Numbered from the stretch's first letter, positions 52,531 to 61,472 are shown. The stretch: 64,000 nt of DNA from Candidimonas humi (GCF_019166065.1 NZ_JAHTBN010000017.1:1-64000); one strand, 5' to 3'. Numbers and translations: made by a program. Notes: generated by a model from the sequence alone, not told the origin.

Positions 52531-54222
52531 TCAGCAAACCGCCACATGGCTGTCGCGGCGCACATCGCGTGCTCCGACATAACAGCCGTCACTGCGGCGC
52601 AGCAGTATCTGCATGCCGCCGAAATCCCAGGTGCTGGTCTGCTGCTCCGTAATCTCGTGGCCGAGGTCGGCCAATGCACGCGCGGTGTCCTGGCGAAAGC
52701 CCGGCTCCAGCACAACCCGCCGTCCATTGCCTACTTTGAATCGCGGCGCATCGACCACGGCTTGCGGATGCTGGCCATAGGCGGCCAGTCTGACCGCCAA
52801 CTGGACATGCCCCTGTGGTTGGAAGATGCCGCCGGTCGCCCCGAAAGCGGCCGCGGACCCGTCCGCGAGCTCGAGAAACCCAGGCAATATGGTGTGCAAG
52901 GGCCGGACTCCGGGCGCCAGCCGCGCGGGCGAACGGGGGTCCAGGGAAAAACAGGCGCCGCGATTCTGCAGGGCAATCCCCGTGCCCGGCACCACCACTC
53001 CGGATCCGAAGCCCATGTAATTGGACTGGATGAAAGACACCATCATGCCCGATGCATCGCCCGCAGCCAGATATACGGTGCCCGACATGGCCGGCAAGAT
53101 CCTGCCCGGATCCGCCGCAACTAGCGGGTCTATACGTCCGGCGTCCTCTTCGACGTATTCCTGCGACATGAGCGCATCGACACCCATATCCATATTGCGC
53201 GGGTCGCCCACGCGATTTCCCAGGCGGGCGAATGCCCGCTTCAGGGCTTCGATCTGCAAGTGCAGGCTCGGCGCCGAATCGGCCGGATGACGGTCCACGT
53301 CCAGCCGATCCAGGATCGCCAGCGCATACAGGGCGACCACGCCCAGGCCATTGGGCGGCATTTCATACAGCGTCGCGTCCCGATAAGGCCCGCGCAGCAC
53401 GTCGGTCCAGTCGGCCCGGTGGGCGGCCAGATCGTCTTGCGAGAGCGTGGCGCCGCAAGCCGCGGCGTGGGCGGCCAATAACTGTGCGCTGCGTCCGGTA
53501 TAGAGGTCCGCGCCGCCGCTGGCGGCGATCCGCTGCAAGGTCTCGGCCAATTCGGGCTGTGCGAACAAGGCGCCGGCCTGCGGCGCGGCACCGCCGGGCA
53601 GGAATACGCGGCGAAACTCCGCTTCCCCGCCCAATACCTTTGCCTGCTCGGCCCATTTGCGGGCCACGCCCGGCGTGACGCGGAACCCGTGCTGGGCATA
53701 ATGCAGGGCCGGCCCCAGCAGTTCGGCGAAAGGCAGCGAGCCATGGCGGGCCGACAAGGCCGCCCAGGCGGACACGGCGCCCGGCGTAGTCACGCTGTCC
53801 CATCCCCGTTGCGGCATGTTCTCGCCGTGCCTGGCGCGCATCTCGGCGAGATCGGCGCGCAGACTGGCGCGGCCAGTGGCATTCAGGCCATATAGCCGGT
53901 CGCCTCGCCGGACAATGGCATAGGCGTCGCCACCGATCCCGTTATTGGTTGGCTCGACGACGGCAATAGTTGCGGCGGCCGCGATCGCGGCATCCACTGC
54001 GTTGCCGCCCTGCTCCAACATGCGCAGGCCCGCCTGTGCGGCCAGCGGCTGCGAAGCAATCACCATGCGCTCGCCGAGCACGGGCTTGAGCGCGACGGGA
54101 TACGGGCACGTGTCGTACTGCTGCCGGGCCGCAGCTTTTGCGCCGATTTCGTTCAACCGCGACATACCCATGCCGGCCGCGGCCGCGCCAACATCCGACA
54201 CTTCGAAGCTTGCCGCGCTCAT
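52531..54222 (-). CDS. ggt: Gamma-glutamyltransferase-family protein
   Basis: A 563-residue Ntn-hydrolase of the gamma-glutamyltranspeptidase family. It has GERMVIASQPLAAQAGLRML, the substrate loop VEPTNNGIGGDAYAIVRRGD, TPGAVSAWAALSARHGSLPF and the self-cleavage site around AMSGTVYLAAGDASGMMVSF, whose Thr is the likely nucleophile. No export signal is seen. The ATG at 54222 overlaps the stop of the upstream Bug gene as ATGA, indicating translational coupling. In this setting it may hydrolyse a gamma-glutamyl or amide metabolite brought in by that receptor. Confidence 0.9.
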   Translation of the reverse strand: MSAASFEVSDVGAAAAGMGMSRLNEIGAKAAARQQYDTCPYPVALKPVLGERMVIASQPLAAQAGLRMLEQGGNAVDAAIAAAATIAVVEPTNNGIGGDAYAIVRRGDRLYGLNATGRASLRADLAEMRARHGENMPQRGWDSVTTPGAVSAWAALSARHGSLPFAELLGPALHYAQHGFRVTPGVARKWAEQAKVLGGEAEFRRVFLPGGAAPQAGALFAQPELAETLQRIAASGGADLYTGRSAQLLAAHAAACGATLSQDDLAAHRADWTDVLRGPYRDATLYEMPPNGLGVVALYALAILDRLDVDRHPADSAPSLHLQIEALKRAFARLGNRVGDPRNMDMGVDALMSQEYVEEDAGRIDPLVAADPGRILPAMSGTVYLAAGDASGMMVSFIQSNYMGFGSGVVVPGTGIALQNRGACFSLDPRSPARLAPGVRPLHTILPGFLELADGSAAAFGATGGIFQPQGHVQLAVRLAAYGQHPQAVVDAPRFKVGNGRRVVLEPGFRQDTARALADLGHEITEQQTSTWDFGGMQILLRRSDGCYVGARDVRRDSHVAVC

Positions 54223-55202
54223 GGTTTTTGCGCCAGACCCGCCTGCTGCACTACCCGGCGCCACTTGCCTACTTCCTGGTTCACGAAAGCGGCAAAACGG
54301 GGCGCGGGCTGGGGTTCGGGCGTGATACCCAAGCGTTCGAACTGCTGCTTGACATCGGGCATGGCCAGGATCGCCTCGATCTTCCGGCTGAGCAAGGCCG
54401 TCACGTCCGCGGGCATGCCGGCCGGCCCGAAAATTCCGAACCATGCGGTGACTTGGTAGTCGTGCACGCCCAGCTCGGCCAGCGTAGGCAGTTTGGGCAA
54501 GAATGGGCTGCGCCGCGCGCCGGTGGTGGCCAGTGCGTCGACCGTGCCGGCATGTATGTGGGCGATCGAGGTCGGCACCAGGTCGAACATGGCGTCCACC
54601 TGCCCGCCCAGCAAGGCATTCATGGCCGGTGCGCTGCCGCGAAAGGGTATATGAGTCAGCCGTATCCCGGCTTGCTGGCTCAACAGCACGCCGGCCAAGT
54701 GATTCGACGTCCCCAGGCCGGCCGAGCCGTACGAGATCGAGCCCGGTTTGGATTTGGCCAATTTCAGGAATTGGGCGAAATCCTTGATGTGCAGCGTGGG
54801 CCGAGTAAGCAATACGAACGGCATGGAGGCCAGCCGCGCCACCGGGGTGAAACTCTTGACAGGATCGTAGCCCGCCTGGGGATTGACCGCGGGAGTCATG
54901 GCATTGGAGCTGACGGTTCCCATCAGCAGCGTATAGCCGTCCGGCGGCGCATTGGCCACATAGCGCGCGCCTATGAGCGTGCCCGCGCCAGGCCGATTGT
55001 CGACGATCACGGCTTGGCCGAGCTGCTCTTGCAAGGCCTTGCCCATCACTCTGCCCAGTATGTCGGCCGAGCCGCCGGGCGGATAGGGAACCACCAGATG
55101 CACGGGATGCGAGGGATAGCCCGCCGCCCATGCGCCACCCATGGGCGCCACACACAGCATCACCGTACAGGCCCAAAAACACACTGCTAGCCGCTTGATC
55201 AT
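54219..55202 (-). CDS. Bug-family (TctC) substrate-binding protein
   Basis: A 327-residue receptor with a standard signal peptide (CFWACTVMLCVAPMGGAWA, then AGYPSHP). Hallmarks are VHLVVPYPPGGSADILGR, AVIVDNRPGAGTLIGARYVA, YGSAGLGTSNHLAGVLL, IPFRGSAPAMNALLGGQVDA and LPKLPTLAELGVHDYQ. It is the first gene of a two-gene operon with the gamma-glutamyltransferase; the stop and start codons overlap. The substrate is unknown. Confidence 0.92.
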   Translation of the reverse strand: MIKRLAVCFWACTVMLCVAPMGGAWAAGYPSHPVHLVVPYPPGGSADILGRVMGKALQEQLGQAVIVDNRPGAGTLIGARYVANAPPDGYTLLMGTVSSNAMTPAVNPQAGYDPVKSFTPVARLASMPFVLLTRPTLHIKDFAQFLKLAKSKPGSISYGSAGLGTSNHLAGVLLSQQAGIRLTHIPFRGSAPAMNALLGGQVDAMFDLVPTSIAHIHAGTVDALATTGARRSPFLPKLPTLAELGVHDYQVTAWFGIFGPAGMPADVTALLSRKIEAILAMPDVKQQFERLGITPEPQPAPRFAAFVNQEVGKWRRVVQQAGLAQKP

Positions 55203-55253
55203 GGCACGTCTCCTCGCCTTGGCAGCAAGTAAAAAACCAGACCGGAGCCGGAG

Positions 55254-56168
55254 TCAGGCCGACGCCATCGTATTCTTGTCGAGCTCGGGAATCGCCGGAA
55301 TCTCTATGTCGTAGACGGAAACGTCGGCGCGGATCTCGTCCAGCGAACGCCGGATGATGCCGATTTCTTCGTCGGGATGCGTGGCTCCCAGGCCATAGTC
55401 GGCTGCGAGCGCGCGGTTGCGGCCGGCGCGGCGGCGCTCGTCATCGGGAAGATTCACGACCGAATACACGCCGTTGAGCAGCGAGCCCTGGAGTTTTTTC
55501 GCGAACTGCCGCCCCAGCAGCGCCTTCTCGTCGGCGCCCAGGGTTTCGAAGAAATGCCGCATGATGATGCGGCCGAACTGTATGTGCCTGGCCTCGTCGC
55601 GCAGGATGAGCTTGCAGGCAAGCTGGATCGACGCATACCGGGCATTCTCGTAGCGTGCCTGCAATAGTTCGCCCGACAGCTTCTCGAATAGCGTGTTGAC
55701 CGCGAGACTGCCGAAAAACGACATGGCCTTCTCGGCGCCCTCTTCGTGAAAGCGGGGGATGATGGACTTGAAGTATTCTGCGCGCGGCGTGGGCTGGTAG
55801 CCGCCCAGCGCCTGGGCGACATGAAAGGATGCCTCGTGATGGCGCAGCTCTTCGGCGATGAAGTTCACGACATGCTGCTTCACCTCGAAGGGTTGATGGC
55901 CGAAGATCGCCTCGCGCAGCCGCTCGGCCCCGTAGGGAATGGCGCCATGCTCCATCCACGCGCGCAGGCTCCACCATTCCGCGCCTGCTGCGCGCACTTC
56001 GGCGGGAATCTCGGCCTGCTCGATGTCGGAATGATCGATGCTGCGCGGATCCCAAGCCAATTCACGCGCCTGCTCGCACAGCTTCCAGATGTCCGGGAAT
56101 TCCAATTCCGAGACGACCGGATAAGGGTTGGGAACTGGGGTCAATTCTTCCAGCAAGGATGGCTGCAT
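55254..56168 (-). CDS. Ferritin-like di-iron carboxylate protein (putative oxygenase)
   Basis: A 304-residue soluble protein. Candidate iron ligands are visible in two ferritin-like helix motifs: FIAEELRHHEASFHVAQ and LILRDEARHIQFGRIIM (ExxH pairs). An earlier glutamate, in WWSLRAWMEHGAIPYGAERL, may also contribute. The helical pattern and length fit soluble di-iron oxygenases or N-oxygenases of the ferritin-like superfamily. The reaction cannot be named. The ATG at 56168 has AGGAG 8 bp upstream; an ATG at 56198 is less likely. It is divergent from a LysR gene. Confidence 0.8.
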   Translation of the reverse strand: MQPSLLEELTPVPNPYPVVSELEFPDIWKLCEQARELAWDPRSIDHSDIEQAEIPAEVRAAGAEWWSLRAWMEHGAIPYGAERLREAIFGHQPFEVKQHVVNFIAEELRHHEASFHVAQALGGYQPTPRAEYFKSIIPRFHEEGAEKAMSFFGSLAVNTLFEKLSGELLQARYENARYASIQLACKLILRDEARHIQFGRIIMRHFFETLGADEKALLGRQFAKKLQGSLLNGVYSVVNLPDDERRRAGRNRALAADYGLGATHPDEEIGIIRRSLDEIRADVSVYDIEIPAIPELDKNTMASA

Positions 56169-56212
56169 TGCTGTCTCCTGTCGAATTGTCGTCGCCATGG
56201 CCGCAAAACCTG

Positions 56213-56244
56213 CGGGACTGCGGGACTGCGGGACTGCGGGACTG
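56213..56244. repeat. Four tandem copies of an 8-bp unit in a divergent promoter
   Basis: CGGGACTG is repeated exactly four times between the di-iron gene (-) and the LysR gene (+). It begins 45 bp upstream of the di-iron ATG. Such short tandem arrays are prone to slippage, so copy number could change promoter spacing. Confidence 0.85.
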
Positions 56245-56279
56245 CGAATTCAGTATAGGAAGTGCCGCGCAATATTTCC

Positions 56280-56310
56280 AATACTATTCATGCGACTTCG
56301 TAATACTATT
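56280..56310 (+). promoter_or_regulatory. Direct repeats, probable LysR operator
   Basis: AATACTATT occurs at 56280-56288 and again at 56302-56310, 22 bp (about two helical turns) apart, in an AT-rich part of the divergent spacer. The arrangement suits a LysR-type tetramer binding on one DNA face. Confidence 0.55.
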
Positions 56311-56394
56311 AATGAATCAAGAATCGGCGCCCGGCGCGTGGCCCATCGATCCGGCTATTCCCGGACAAACGCAATCGGCACGGAGCCCAACGGC

Positions 56395-57285
56395 ATGATC
56401 GACATCAGGCAACTGCAGCAATTCGTGATGGTCGCCACCGAACTGAATTTCGGCCGGGCCGCGCGCCGGCTGCATATGTCCCAGCCGCCGCTGAGCATGG
56501 CCATACGCCGGCTGGAGCAAAGCGTGGGCGCGAAGCTGCTGGATCGCACTCGCCACTATGTGCGCCTGACTCCGGCGGGGGAAATATTTCTCGAAGAAGC
56601 GCGGCGCACCATCGCACAGGCGCAATTCGCGATCGAAGCGGCCCAGGGCGTAGAGCGCGGCCTGACCGGGGTGCTGCGCCTGTCCTTTGTGCCCAGCGCC
56701 GCGCTGGATTTCCTGCCCGGCGTATTGCAGCGCTTCCAGGCGGCCTATCCCAGCTTGCGCCTGGTGCTCACGGCCGAAACCACTCGCAAGGAAATCGAAG
56801 CGCTGCATGCCCAGTCGGTGGATGCGGCGATCATCGTGCCGCCGCTGGCGGACACGACCGGCCTGGACATCACGGTGCTGCGTACGGCGACCATGGTATT
56901 GGCGGTCCCGGGCAACCATCGCCTGGCGGGCCGCAAGAGCATTGCGCTCTCCGCCCTGCCGCGCGAAGCCTTCATTTCCTTTCCCTTCGCCGAAGGCCGC
57001 GGGTTCGCCGGCGCCGTGCTGGCCGCCTGCCACGCGGCCGGTTTCACCCCACGCATCGTGCAGGAAGCCTCGCAAATGCTGACCGTGCTCACGCTGGTGG
57101 CCAGCGGGCTGGGCGTGGCCGTGGTGCCCGGAGCCATGAAAACCATACACCTGAACAACGTCAGCTTCGTGGAAATTTCCAATGCGCGCAAACTGCTGCG
57201 CTACGACCTGGCCCTGGCATCGTCCAGCAACCGGCGCAACGCCATGATCCAGGCTTTCGTGGACGTGGCCAGGCGAGGCCGGTAA
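56395..57285 (+). CDS. LysR-family transcriptional regulator
   Basis: A 296-residue regulator. The DNA-binding region reads MIDIRQLQQFVMVATELNFG, RAARRLHMSQPPLSMAIRRL and RHYVRLTPAGEIFLEEARRT. The effector domain includes FVPSAALDFLPGVLQRFQ and SGLGVAVVPGAM. GGAG lies about 10 bp upstream of the ATG at 56395; the longer ORF starting at 56128 lacks a family counterpart. It is divergent from the di-iron gene, which is its likely target. Confidence 0.93.
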   Translation: MIDIRQLQQFVMVATELNFGRAARRLHMSQPPLSMAIRRLEQSVGAKLLDRTRHYVRLTPAGEIFLEEARRTIAQAQFAIEAAQGVERGLTGVLRLSFVPSAALDFLPGVLQRFQAAYPSLRLVLTAETTRKEIEALHAQSVDAAIIVPPLADTTGLDITVLRTATMVLAVPGNHRLAGRKSIALSALPREAFISFPFAEGRGFAGAVLAACHAAGFTPRIVQEASQMLTVLTLVASGLGVAVVPGAMKTIHLNNVSFVEISNARKLLRYDLALASSSNRRNAMIQAFVDVARRGR

Positions 57286-57385
57286 AGCAGACGACACGGG
57301 CGCCGGGTACGGACAAGGCAGCCGCCGCGCACCCGGCCACGACACAAGCAGCCGCGGGCTCCCCGAGTCAGCGCCGAGGCGCTGC

Positions 57386-58447
57386 CTATACGCCCGCCAC
57401 TCGACGCGCCAGCTCGAGCCCGGTGGCCCGGGTTCCAAGGCGGCCGCAAACGTCGCGCGTGGCCTCCCCCGCTTCGATGGCCTGGGCCACGCCCTCGGAT
57501 ATGGCCTTGCCGGCCTCCAGGAAGCGCGAATCGCCCACGCGCTGGCCATGCCAGCCCAGCAGCATCGCGGCCGACAGCACCAGGGAAAACGGATTGGCAA
57601 TGTCCTGCCCCGCGATATCGGGGGCCGATCCATGCGCGGCCTGGGCCATCGCATAGCGCGAGCCCGCATTCAGCGAGCCGCCCAGGCCCAGGCTGCCGGA
57701 CAGTTCCGCGGTCAAGTCCGACAGAATATCGCCGAACATATTGGTCGTGACGATCACGTCGAAGCGCTGCGGCGCGCGCACCACGTGCGCCATCATCGCG
57801 TCGACGATGATTTCGTCGATGCTCACCTCGGGGAATTCCTTGCCTACTTCGTGGCAGATATCTATGAACATGCCGTCGGCGATCTTCAGCACGTTGGCCT
57901 TGTGCACGATAGTCACGTGACGCTTGCGCATCATGGCCAGCTCGAAGGCGGAACGGGCGATGCGTTCGCAGCATTGCCGTGTGATGCGCCGCAGCGATAT
58001 CGCCACATCGGGCGTGATCAGCATTTCGCTGGAGCCCGACTCGATGTTGCGATCGGCATAAAAACCTTCGGTGTTCTCGCGCACCACGACGAGATCGAAT
58101 TCGCCCAGCCGCGCCGGCATGCCCTTATAGGTGCGCGCGGGCCGGATGTTCGCGTAAAGATCGAGTTCCTTGCGGAAAAACTTCGACGGATTGATCTCGC
58201 CCTTGGACTCGTCCTTGAAGTCATATGTGGCCATGGGGCCGAGCACCAGGCCGTCGGCCGCCTTTACCTTGTCCAGCAAGGCATCGGTGACGGTGGCGCC
58301 ATGCAGCCTGAGGCTTTCATGCCCGGCGGCCTCGCGCTCGAGTTGCAGATCCAGCCCGTAGCAGCTGGATGCCGCTTCCAGCACTCCGACGGTGGCGCCG
58401 GTAATTTCGGCGCCAATACCGTCGCCGGGCAGAACTATTATCTTCAT
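57386..58447 (-). CDS. Isocitrate/isopropylmalate dehydrogenase-family protein (tartrate dehydrogenase-like)
   Basis: A 353-residue metal- and NAD-dependent decarboxylating dehydrogenase. It has IIVLPGDGIGAEITGATVGV, LDLYANIRPARTYKGMP, LVVVRENTEGFYADRNIES, VHKANVLKIADGMFIDICHE and the Mg-binding VTTNMFGDILSDLTAELSGS. HGSAPDIAGQDIANPFSLVL follows. IcdH, IMDH and tartrate dehydrogenase share these. With a Bug receptor and a GntR regulator it is likely to degrade an imported hydroxy-acid rather than make leucine. GAGGT lies 8 bp upstream of the ATG. Confidence 0.9.
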   Translation of the reverse strand: MKIIVLPGDGIGAEITGATVGVLEAASSCYGLDLQLEREAAGHESLRLHGATVTDALLDKVKAADGLVLGPMATYDFKDESKGEINPSKFFRKELDLYANIRPARTYKGMPARLGEFDLVVVRENTEGFYADRNIESGSSEMLITPDVAISLRRITRQCCERIARSAFELAMMRKRHVTIVHKANVLKIADGMFIDICHEVGKEFPEVSIDEIIVDAMMAHVVRAPQRFDVIVTTNMFGDILSDLTAELSGSLGLGGSLNAGSRYAMAQAAHGSAPDIAGQDIANPFSLVLSAAMLLGWHGQRVGDSRFLEAGKAISEGVAQAIEAGEATRDVCGRLGTRATGLELARRVAGV

Positions 58448-58480
58448 CGAAAGTTACCTCGTTGCAATGGGTTGCGGCGG

Positions 58481-59521
58481 TCAGCCTATGGTGATGCCTG
58501 TCGTTTTCAGCAGGCTGCGGTATTTGAGGGCTTCGGCCCGGACGAACTGGGCAAATTGCTCGGGCGTATTGGCTTTCACGACGGCGCCGTCGGCCTCGAA
58601 ACGCGTACGGATCGCAGGCCTGGCCAACAACGTGTTGATGTCGCGATTGAGCTGCCCGACGATAGGCGCGGGGGTGGCTGCGGGCGCGAAGTAGCCGCCC
58701 CACAGGCTGTAGTTGAAGCCCTTGAGCACGGTTTCGTCTATGGTCGGCACATCCGGCAGCGCGGGCATGCGCTGCGTCGATGCGACGGCCAGGGCCCTGA
58801 CGGAGCCCGACTTGATGTGTCCCATCGCCGCCGATGCGCTGGAAAAGAAAAAACCGACCTGGCCGCTGATGACATCCGTCATGGCCTGGCCGGCGCCTTT
58901 GTAGGGGACATGAATCATGTCGCAGTGGGTACCCAGGGCCAGGGCCGCGGCCGCGAGATGCCCGGGAGTCGCCGTCCCCGACGAGGCGTAGGCCACCTGC
59001 CTGGGCTTGCCGGCAGCCAACGCAAGCAGGTCATGTACGGTCTTGAAAGGCGACTTCGCAGACGTAATCATCACCAGCGGCGAATCGCCCACCAGCGCTA
59101 TCGGGGCAAGATCCTTGAGCGGGTCATAGCCGGCGTTCTTGTTGGCCGAGGGAATGATGGCAATCTCGCCCGTCTGGCCCAGCAGCAGGTTCAGGCCGTC
59201 GGGTTTTTCGCGCACGATGTAGCGGGTGCCCAGCATGCCCGTGGCGCCCGGGCGGTTCTCCACGACGACGGTTTGCTTGAGCAGGTTTCCCAAGGGGTCG
59301 GACAGCACGCGGGCGAAGAGGTCGCCCTGGCCTCCCGGCGCGTAGGGCACGACCACATTGACGGCATGGGCCGGGTATGCCTGCGCCGCCAAAGCGCCGC
59401 GCTGTCCGGCTGCCAGCAACACGGCGCCGCATCCGGCGGTCAAAAGATTTCGGCGGCCGATATGCACGCTCCCGCCCCATCCGGCATCGGCCGTGCGATT
59501 CTTCATAACGCTGGATTCCAT
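58481..59521 (-). CDS. Bug-family (TctC) substrate-binding protein
   Basis: A 346-residue receptor with a Tat-like leader (IGRRNLLTAGCGAVLLAAGQ, then RGALAAQAYPAHA). Hallmarks are VNVVVPYAPGGQGDLFAR, TVVVENRPGATGMLGTRYIV, YASSGTATPGHLAAAALALG, VPYKGAGQAMTDVISGQVGF and LPDVPTIDETVLKGFN. The start at 59521 is favoured by AGGAG 6 bp upstream over the ATG at 59539. It lies between GntR (30-bp gap) and the dehydrogenase (33-bp gap) and should form one operon with them. Confidence 0.92.
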   Translation of the reverse strand: MESSVMKNRTADAGWGGSVHIGRRNLLTAGCGAVLLAAGQRGALAAQAYPAHAVNVVVPYAPGGQGDLFARVLSDPLGNLLKQTVVVENRPGATGMLGTRYIVREKPDGLNLLLGQTGEIAIIPSANKNAGYDPLKDLAPIALVGDSPLVMITSAKSPFKTVHDLLALAAGKPRQVAYASSGTATPGHLAAAALALGTHCDMIHVPYKGAGQAMTDVISGQVGFFFSSASAAMGHIKSGSVRALAVASTQRMPALPDVPTIDETVLKGFNYSLWGGYFAPAATPAPIVGQLNRDINTLLARPAIRTRFEADGAVVKANTPEQFAQFVRAEALKYRSLLKTTGITIG

Positions 59522-59551
59522 GCTCGCTCCTGGTTTCATGCCGCACCTGGC

Positions 59552-60262
59552 TCAGGTGCCGCGGACGGCCCGCGCTCGCCGCGCGGCGCCCGTCTTCGGC
59601 GAGGGATGCGTGCCGGGTGCGCTCGCCCGCTCCCTGAGAATCTTCAGCCGCTCGAGAAAGGCCTGGCGGATGTGATGCCTGGCCGCCTTGGCCGCGGCCT
59701 CCGGATCGCGCGCACGAATGGCCGCGACAATGGCGCGATGCTCGTCGATCGCGGCATCGGAACGCTGCGGGTTCTGCAGCGTGCTGCGGCCCAGCAAGTA
59801 CGTGGTCTCGGTTACCGCCTTCAGGGACCGTATCAAGTGCTGATTGTGGGCGGCGCCATAGATGGCATCGTGAAACGCGAGATTCGCGGCCACCGGGTCC
59901 GCGCCGCGGCGCGACTCCTCGGCCAATATGGATTCCATATTGTCGATCTCGGCGTCCGTGGCATGGCGCGCGGCGAATTCCGCCGCGGCGGCCTCCAGTA
60001 TTTCGCGCATGGAATACAACTCGGCGACGCCCTGCTGGTCGATTCGGGTGACAACCAGGCCGCGGCGCGGCTCGTGTGTCAGCAAGCGCTCGTCTTCGAG
60101 CCGCTTGAGCGCTTCGCGCACCGGCGTGCGCCCCATGCCCAGCAGATTCGCGACTTCGATCTCGCGCAACCTGTCATCATGAGAAAAAAAACCGCCAAGG
60201 ATTTTTTGCTTGATGTCGTTGTAGGCGGCAAAGAACTGCGTGTTGTGCTTGGATACGGGCAT
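59552..60262 (-). CDS. GntR-family (FadR/FCD-type) transcriptional regulator
   Basis: A 236-residue regulator. The winged helix is DIKQKILGGFFSHDDRLREI, EVANLLGMGRTPVREALKRL and EDERLLTHEPRRGLVVTRID. The C-terminal FCD domain has LYSMREILEAAAAEFAARHA, LAFHDAIYGAAHNQHLIRSL and AAIDEHRAIVAAIRARDPEA with candidate metal-binding histidines. The ATG at 60262 is chosen over one 27 bp upstream. It is the first gene of the Bug-dehydrogenase operon and probably represses it through the inverted repeat at 60429. Confidence 0.92.
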   Translation of the reverse strand: MPVSKHNTQFFAAYNDIKQKILGGFFSHDDRLREIEVANLLGMGRTPVREALKRLEDERLLTHEPRRGLVVTRIDQQGVAELYSMREILEAAAAEFAARHATDAEIDNMESILAEESRRGADPVAANLAFHDAIYGAAHNQHLIRSLKAVTETTYLLGRSTLQNPQRSDAAIDEHRAIVAAIRARDPEAAAKAARHHIRQAFLERLKILRERASAPGTHPSPKTGAARRARAVRGT

Positions 60263-60756
60263 GGCGGACGTTGTGCAGGGAAACTTCACGCAATCGGCAC
60301 TACGGGCTGGCGTTCTGCGGCCGGCCCAGGCAACGGCGGCAATGCCGATTCAATTCAAATATCGGCCACGAAAATCAGCGACGCCATGCACGGCCTGCTT
60401 GACCACCGCATGCATGCCCGTCCGCCTGGTTCAATATATTTTTGCATACATAAATATATTGAACAAGACCGGCTGCGACATCCAGGCCCAGTACCAACCA
60501 TGCCGACAGTACCTGCAGCATCGGGATTTCGGGGCCGGGCGCACCGGCCGGCCAGAATCACGACTCAAGGCGCCCGGCAGGAAGCAAGAACTCCTGGGGC
60601 GGCAAAGGGATAGGGGGACTTGCAGGCCGGTCGACACGGAATGCCGATCGATGTGGACAGGGCCGGGCTCCGAATGCCCGGACTGAAAATGTATGGAACA
60701 GCGGGCCAGGCACGGCGCGGCCCAGGTCGCCCGTCGGTGCCGCCCGCGAAAAAAGC
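60263..60756. other. Intergenic region without a convincing gene
   Basis: About 490 bp between the GntR gene and the I78-type lipoprotein, both on the minus strand. Apart from the inverted repeat at 60429-60464 I see no gene, RNA or repeat; the long plus-strand frame crossing it is an antisense shadow of the neighbouring operon. Confidence 0.5.
60429..60464. promoter_or_regulatory. 36-bp AT-rich inverted repeat upstream of the GntR gene
   Basis: GTTCAATATATTT (60429-60441), a 10-bp spacer, and AAATATATTGAAC (60452-60464) are perfect 13-bp arms. The centre (TTGCATACAT) resembles half of a FadR/GntR-type site. It lies 167 bp upstream of the GntR ATG and could be the operator and -10 region of that operon. 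It is a marked AT-rich island in a GC-rich setting. Confidence 0.6.
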
Positions 60757-61122
60757 TCAGCCGCAGTGAATAGAACTGAGCACGCCGTGCTCGTCGACGA
60801 TGAGATCCAGGCGGGACGGGTTGTAACCCGTGGTCATCAACTGCCCGGGCTTGACGATCTGCAACACCGAACTGCCCGAGCGCGTACGCGCCTGCTCGGC
60901 CAGGGACTGCGAGAATTTGCTGCCGACCAAGGACTGCACCACGTCGTCATTGCAAACACCGGGCTGGTTGCCCATGCCGCCGCTGTCCATCCCCATGGCG
61001 GTATCGCCGCCCGAGCCGGTCAGCGCGGCATCCGGCGAGGCGGCCCCCGGGACGTGCAATCCCGTGGAAGCGCAGGCCGCTTGCATGCCCAATACCGCAA
61101 TACAAAACAGCTTCCTGATCAT
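60757..61122 (-). CDS. I78-type peptidase-inhibitor-like lipoprotein
   Basis: A 121-residue lipoprotein. The signal ends FCIAVLGMQAACASTGLHVP (lipobox AAC). A Gly/Met/Asp-rich linker (DTAMGMDSGGMGNQPG) follows. The C-terminal ~65 residues (CNDDVVQSLVGSKFSQSLAE, VLQIVKPGQLMTTGYNPSRL, LIVDEHGVLSSIHCG) match the inhibitor I78 family: the DVVQSLVG start, the MTTGYNPSRL core and the C-terminal IxxIxCG. The two cysteines may pair. It could shield the envelope from proteases. It is probably monocistronic. Confidence 0.85.
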   Translation of the reverse strand: MIRKLFCIAVLGMQAACASTGLHVPGAASPDAALTGSGGDTAMGMDSGGMGNQPGVCNDDVVQSLVGSKFSQSLAEQARTRSGSSVLQIVKPGQLMTTGYNPSRLDLIVDEHGVLSSIHCG

Positions 61123-61472
61123 GTAGGCTCCTTACTCTTACTGTTAGGCACGTGTACCTGCATATGATAGATCAGGCGGCCGGATCCGGGCCGCAATGCT
61201 GTCTAAACCCAACAGCGCCAGCAGGCGGCTGCGCGCGGCCAGCCGCTATGGCCCGCCGCCCATGCCCGCCCTCTTGCGGCCCGAGCTGCAGCCCAGGGCC
61301 CGGCGGCCCCGGGGGTTCGTGTCATAATGAAACAGACGGATTCTTGCGCCGGGGAAAGCACCCGGCGCAAGGCCAACCCGTTGCCATCGCGAGAACTCCC
61401 AGTACTGCCATGCCTGCGAAGACGCGAACTCACGGCGCGGATTTTTGCGCCCTGATGCGCGAGGCTCATACC
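61123..61472. other. Spacer between lipoprotein gene and bioM
   Basis: A 350-bp divergent spacer. GTCATAATG near 61318 is a reasonable -10 (CATAAT) for bioM. I looked for a BioR-type palindrome (TTATMKATAA) and found none. No small gene is supported. Confidence 0.4.

Noticed and set aside
52531-55182. 883-residue frame joining ggt with upstream sequence
   Set aside because: The upstream ~320 codons are an out-of-frame reading of the Bug gene; the real ggt starts at 54222.
57548-60613. 1021-residue open frame on the plus strand
   Set aside because: It is antisense to the dehydrogenase, Bug and GntR genes, has no family sequence or ribosome-binding site, and reflects the high GC content at third positions.
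61123-61472. BioR operator or biotin riboswitch upstream of bioMNY
   Set aside because: No TTATMKATAA-type palindrome or structured leader could be found by eye.
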